Positions 62,056-64,000 of a stretch of 64,000 bases of DNA are shown here, in pieces. The translations under genes were made by a program, and so were the position numbers. Positions within the stretch are counted from its first letter, which is position 1, and each line of letters opens with the position of its first letter. Origin of the DNA: Actomonas sp051209155 (GTDB lineage: Bacteria; Verrucomicrobiota; Verrucomicrobiia; Opitutales; Opitutaceae); NCBI GenBank assembly GCA_051209155.1, contig JBPJGB010000001.1, one strand, 5' to 3'. The notes beneath the pieces are model-generated. The model did not search any database, had not been told where the DNA came from, and was given only the letters and a program-made list of their open reading frames with translations.

Positions 62056-62077
62056 GGCGGTTTCGCCGAAACCGCCG
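62049..62077. repeat. TAG-palindrome dispersed repeat, copy 2
   Basis: A perfect 21-bp palindrome GGCGGTTTCGCCGAAACCGC(C) at 62056-62076 starts right after the SASA esterase stop codon, as in the copy at 56784. It may act as a terminator or mRNA 3' end. Confidence 0.75.
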
Positions 62078-62226
62078 AAGACGACGGGGCGGGGCGGCGT
62101 GCGGCCGACGTCACCCAGGCAAGGACGGCACGGCGCAAGCACCGGCCGAACACACGGCAAGGCGTCACCTTGAAGGGCTGCCGCTTGCGGCACGCCGCCA
62201 TTGCCTCACCACCCCCCGGGCTGTAG

Positions 62227-62245
62227 CCGGCCTCGGTGAGGCCGG
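62227..62245. repeat. Palindrome of the CGGTGAGG type
   Basis: CCGGCCTC and GAGGCCGG enclose GGT (perfect 8-bp arms). It follows a TAG, like the two palindromes at 56784 and 62049, and lies in the gene-free stretch 62056-62664. Confidence 0.6.
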
Positions 62246-62267
62246 TGCGCCCACCCCGGGTTGGGCT

Positions 62268-62660
62268 GGTGGACGCGGATGTCCCCGACCGCGTTGCGTT
62301 GCCGCTCGGTCCGGTCGGTTTCGGTTGGCGCGCGCTCCCGTGCCCACGCGACGCCGTCCGGAGGTCGGCGTCCACCCTGGGGGCCGAGGTGGACGCGGAT
62401 GTCCCCGACCGCGTTGCGTTGCCGCTCGGTCCGGTCGGTTTCGGTCGGCTCGCGCACGCGTGCCAACGCGACGCCGTCCGGAGGTCGGCGTCCACCCTGG
62501 GCACCGTGGTGGACGCGGACGTCCCCGACCGCGTCGCCTTGCCTCTCGGTCCGGTCAGTTTCGGTCGGCTCGCTCACGCGTGCCAACGCGACGCCGTCCG
62601 GAGGTCGGCGTCCACCCTGGGGGCCGTGGTGGACGCGGACGTCCCCGACCGCGTGTTGCG
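62268..62660. repeat. Tandem repeat, 120-bp unit, three full copies plus a partial
   Basis: Units start at 62268, 62388, 62508 and 62628 with GGTGGACGCGGAYGTCCCCG, exactly 120 bp apart, so all copies stay in one reading frame. Each unit has a GTGGACGC at its start and a GCGTCCAC near its end, making it partly palindromic. The last copy is cut off after about 33 bp. Together with the palindromes upstream it fills the 609-bp gene-free stretch 62056-62664. The open frames across it are artefacts of the 3-fold unit length. A related copy lies at 63671-63745. Confidence 0.9.
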
Positions 62661-62664
62661 CGCC

Positions 62665-63546
62665 TTACCTGCTGTCCGCAGGTCCCACCGGTGGGGTAAG
62701 TTCGGCGCTTTCTTTGCGGAAATCATCCGCGCAGTCGGTGCACATGCCGTGACTGAAACGGATCTTACTGCGCGAGCGGAAGTAGTGGTCGACCTGCTGC
62801 CAGTAACCGTCGTCGTCGCGCACTTTTTTACACCAGGCGCAGATGGGGAGCAGGCCACTGAGGGTCTTCACTTCGGCGAGGGCCGAGGAGAGTTGCTCGT
62901 TGCGAAGCTTCAGGTGCGCGATCAGCAGGCCCACAAAGAGGGCGACCATGAAGAAGCTGACCTCCAGGTCACCTACGATGTCGATGAAGGTTCGCACCGC
63001 GGGGGAGTCGTCGGAGATGGGTATCGCGACCCACGCGGCGCGCGCGAAGTGGAACACGGCATGAGCCATGAAGGCCTTGGCCGGCGCGGTGTAGGATTGC
63101 CAGAACACCGGCGCGGACTGGCGCAGGCTCTGGTAGGACAAGATGGCCAGGGTGCCCCAAATCACACCGTTCGAGATTCGGCGCCAAGGCGACGACGGGT
63201 CCCAGAGATAGAAGCCGGTCAGCAGGACCGCGTGCAGCGCGACGAAGGCGAGGGCGAGGGCGCGGGCCTCGGATTTGCCGGCATTGACGCGAGCGCCGAT
63301 CAGCAGGGTGGCCTGACCGACCGTGACGAGGATGGTGGGCAAGGTGCGACCCACCGAGGCAGGTAACAGCGGGCGGACTGCAAAAAGCATGTCGGCGCCG
63401 AACATGATCCAAGCGGCGATCATCCAATAGAGCAGGGAGCTCTTATGGTCGCCGCGCAGCCAGGCGTCCGTCATCAGCGCCGCGATGATGGCGCAGATCA
63501 GAATGTTGGTCAGATAGATAACGGTCTCGACGATTTCGACGCCCAT
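62665..63546 (-). CDS. Multi-pass membrane protein with coiled-coil and C-terminal Cys-rich module
   Basis: The 293-residue protein has six or seven hydrophobic segments (IVETVIYLTNILICAIIAAL; SLLYWMIAAWIMFGADMLFA; ALALAFVALHAVLLTGFYLW; VSFFMVALFVGLLIAHLKLR), a short charged coil (LRNEQLSSALAEVKTLSGLL) and then LLPICAWCKKVRDDDGYWQQ followed by a Cys pair (GMCTDCADDF). The last module is known as a tail after PAS or receiver domains in many signalling proteins; its role is not established. A membrane sensor is likely. The 120-bp repeat array ends 5 bp from its stop codon. Confidence 0.7.
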   Translation of the reverse strand: MGVEIVETVIYLTNILICAIIAALMTDAWLRGDHKSSLLYWMIAAWIMFGADMLFAVRPLLPASVGRTLPTILVTVGQATLLIGARVNAGKSEARALALAFVALHAVLLTGFYLWDPSSPWRRISNGVIWGTLAILSYQSLRQSAPVFWQSYTAPAKAFMAHAVFHFARAAWVAIPISDDSPAVRTFIDIVGDLEVSFFMVALFVGLLIAHLKLRNEQLSSALAEVKTLSGLLPICAWCKKVRDDDGYWQQVDHYFRSRSKIRFSHGMCTDCADDFRKESAELTPPVGPADSR

Positions 63547-63840
63547 GGGGTCTGGGGAGGTTGCCTTAGGCGCCGTGGAAGGTGAACCGCTAATCGGTCC
63601 GTAATACTACGCAGTGTAGTGTGGATTGCACTACGCAGCTTCTGCTGCGTCCGGTGGTGCGTGTGTGGGACCAACGCGACGCCGTCCGGAGGTCGGCGCT
63701 CCACCCCGGAGTCAGGTGGACGCGGACGTCCCCGACCGCGTGGCGCCCTGCCTCACGGGCCATCCGGTTTGCGTGCCTCTTCGCCGGCCGCCCGCGCCGC
63801 GGCAGGATGCCGCGGCCACCGTGGGCGCAACGCAACGAGC
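63547..63840. other. Intergenic stretch between membrane protein gene and typA
   Basis: 294 bp without a supported gene. It carries TAGTGTGGATTGCACTA (arms TAGTG/CACTA) and TACGCAG words near 63607-63640 and, at 63671-63745, one rearranged copy of the 120-bp-type repeat. Promoters were not identified. Confidence 0.6.
63671..63745. repeat. Dispersed copy of the 120-bp-type repeat
   Basis: CCAACGCGACGCCGTCCGGA, GGTCGGCG.., a short gap and GGTGGACGCGGACGTCCCCG repeat words of the array at 62268-62660 in the same orientation, with an extra base (GCGCTCCACC). It shows that the element occurs outside the array. Confidence 0.75.
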
Positions 63841-64000
63841 TTACTTGCCGCTCTTGGCGGCGCGCTCGGCTTTGCGGCGCTCGTTGCTGTTGAGGATCTT
63901 CTTGCGCAGGCGCAGGAAGGACGGCGTCACCTCGACGTATTCGTCGTTGGCGATGTATTCGATGCAGCGCTCGAGCGACATCTTGATCGCGGGCGTGAGC
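63841..64000 (-). CDS. typA: Translational GTPase TypA/BipA, C-terminal end (cut by window edge)
   Basis: Only the last 52 codons are in the window. They read LTPAIKMSLERCIEYIANDE, then YVEVTPSFLRLRKKILNSNE and RRKAERAAKSGK before TAA. The MSLExxxEYIxxDExVEVTP and LRLRKxxL run is diagnostic for the unique C-terminal domain of BipA/TypA, a ribosome-binding GTPase of the EF-G family involved in ribosome assembly and stress adaptation. The remainder lies beyond the right edge. Confidence 0.93.
   Translation of the reverse strand, partial: LTPAIKMSLERCIEYIANDEYVEVTPSFLRLRKKILNSNERRKAERAAKSGK

Noticed and set aside
62268..62660. CRISPR array
   Set aside because: Whole 120-bp units are similar along their length, with no short repeat plus unique spacers, and no cas gene is near.
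62236..63366. Plus-strand frame of 376 codons that includes the 120-bp repeats
   Set aside because: The repeats are open only because 120 is divisible by 3; the rest of the frame is antisense to the membrane protein gene. No start context or conservation evidence.

Overview
The window is GC-rich bacterial DNA that reads most naturally as a chromosome segment of a verrucomicrobium of the Opitutaceae type. This is an inference from gene content, not from a 16S gene. Pointers are a TonB-dependent receptor next to a XylR-like LacI/AraC hybrid regulator, a PEP-CTERM protein, EF-hand/dockerin-like repeats in a secreted protein, xylanase, mannosidase and sialate-esterase-like enzymes, RNase HIII beside RNase HII, few strong Shine-Dalgarno sites, and short dispersed palindromes between genes. 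There is no prophage, transposase, CRISPR array or rRNA. The single tRNA is tRNA-Gly(GCC).

Layout. 1-5.1 kb: 3' part of a TonB-dependent receptor, a strong bidirectional terminator, a convergent XylR-like regulator and a LON substrate-binding-domain protein. 5.3-9.3 kb: chaperones dnaK, groES, groEL. 9.4-13.7 kb: a DUF218 protein, a PhnP-like metallo-hydrolase, a PEP-CTERM protein, cysK and a MEKHLA-domain protein. 13.7-17.6 kb (minus): a compact operon of SLC13 transporter, four-carbon acid-sugar kinase and PdxA2-type dehydrogenase, which together look like a complete D-threonate/D-erythronate catabolic unit. 17.6-24.7 kb (minus): caa3-type cytochrome c oxidase (subunits II-I-III-IV), then a GT-C-like membrane protein and ctaG; a cupredoxin lipoprotein lies divergently. 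25.3-28.3 kb: mutY, and tandem rnhC-rnhB. 28.4-38.1 kb: histidine kinase, a lipoprotein, an NtrC-type sigma-54 activator, a GT-C-like membrane protein, a beta-barrel protein, a Wzc-like polysaccharide tyrosine autokinase and a PstS-like binding protein, probably an exopolysaccharide locus with its two-component control. 38.2 kb: tRNA-Gly. 38.4-43.2 kb: divergent clan-A glycosidase and GH2 beta-mannosidase (mannan use). 43.2-47.8 kb: a hairpin-rich element, queA, a fused GlcD-GlcE oxidase and a left-handed beta-helix protein. 47.9-52.3 kb: a motility operon (flhF, small membrane protein, fliA, motA, motB, small Cys-rich protein) behind a near-consensus sigma-54 promoter. 52.4-56.8 kb: an RND efflux adaptor and pump. 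56.8-62.1 kb: two secreted proteins of unknown role, a GH10 xylanase and a SASA-family esterase. 62.1-64 kb: a 120-bp tandem repeat, a membrane protein with a Cys-rich tail, and the 3' end of typA/bipA.

The most unusual items are the FlhF homologue whose GTPase motifs are degenerate and whose sigma-54 promoter sits directly on the start codon, the motB-coupled small CxC protein, the GlcD-GlcE fusion without GlcF nearby, the C4 acid-sugar operon with its own SLC13 transporter, and several families of intergenic palindromes, one with interleaved (pseudoknot-capable) arms.
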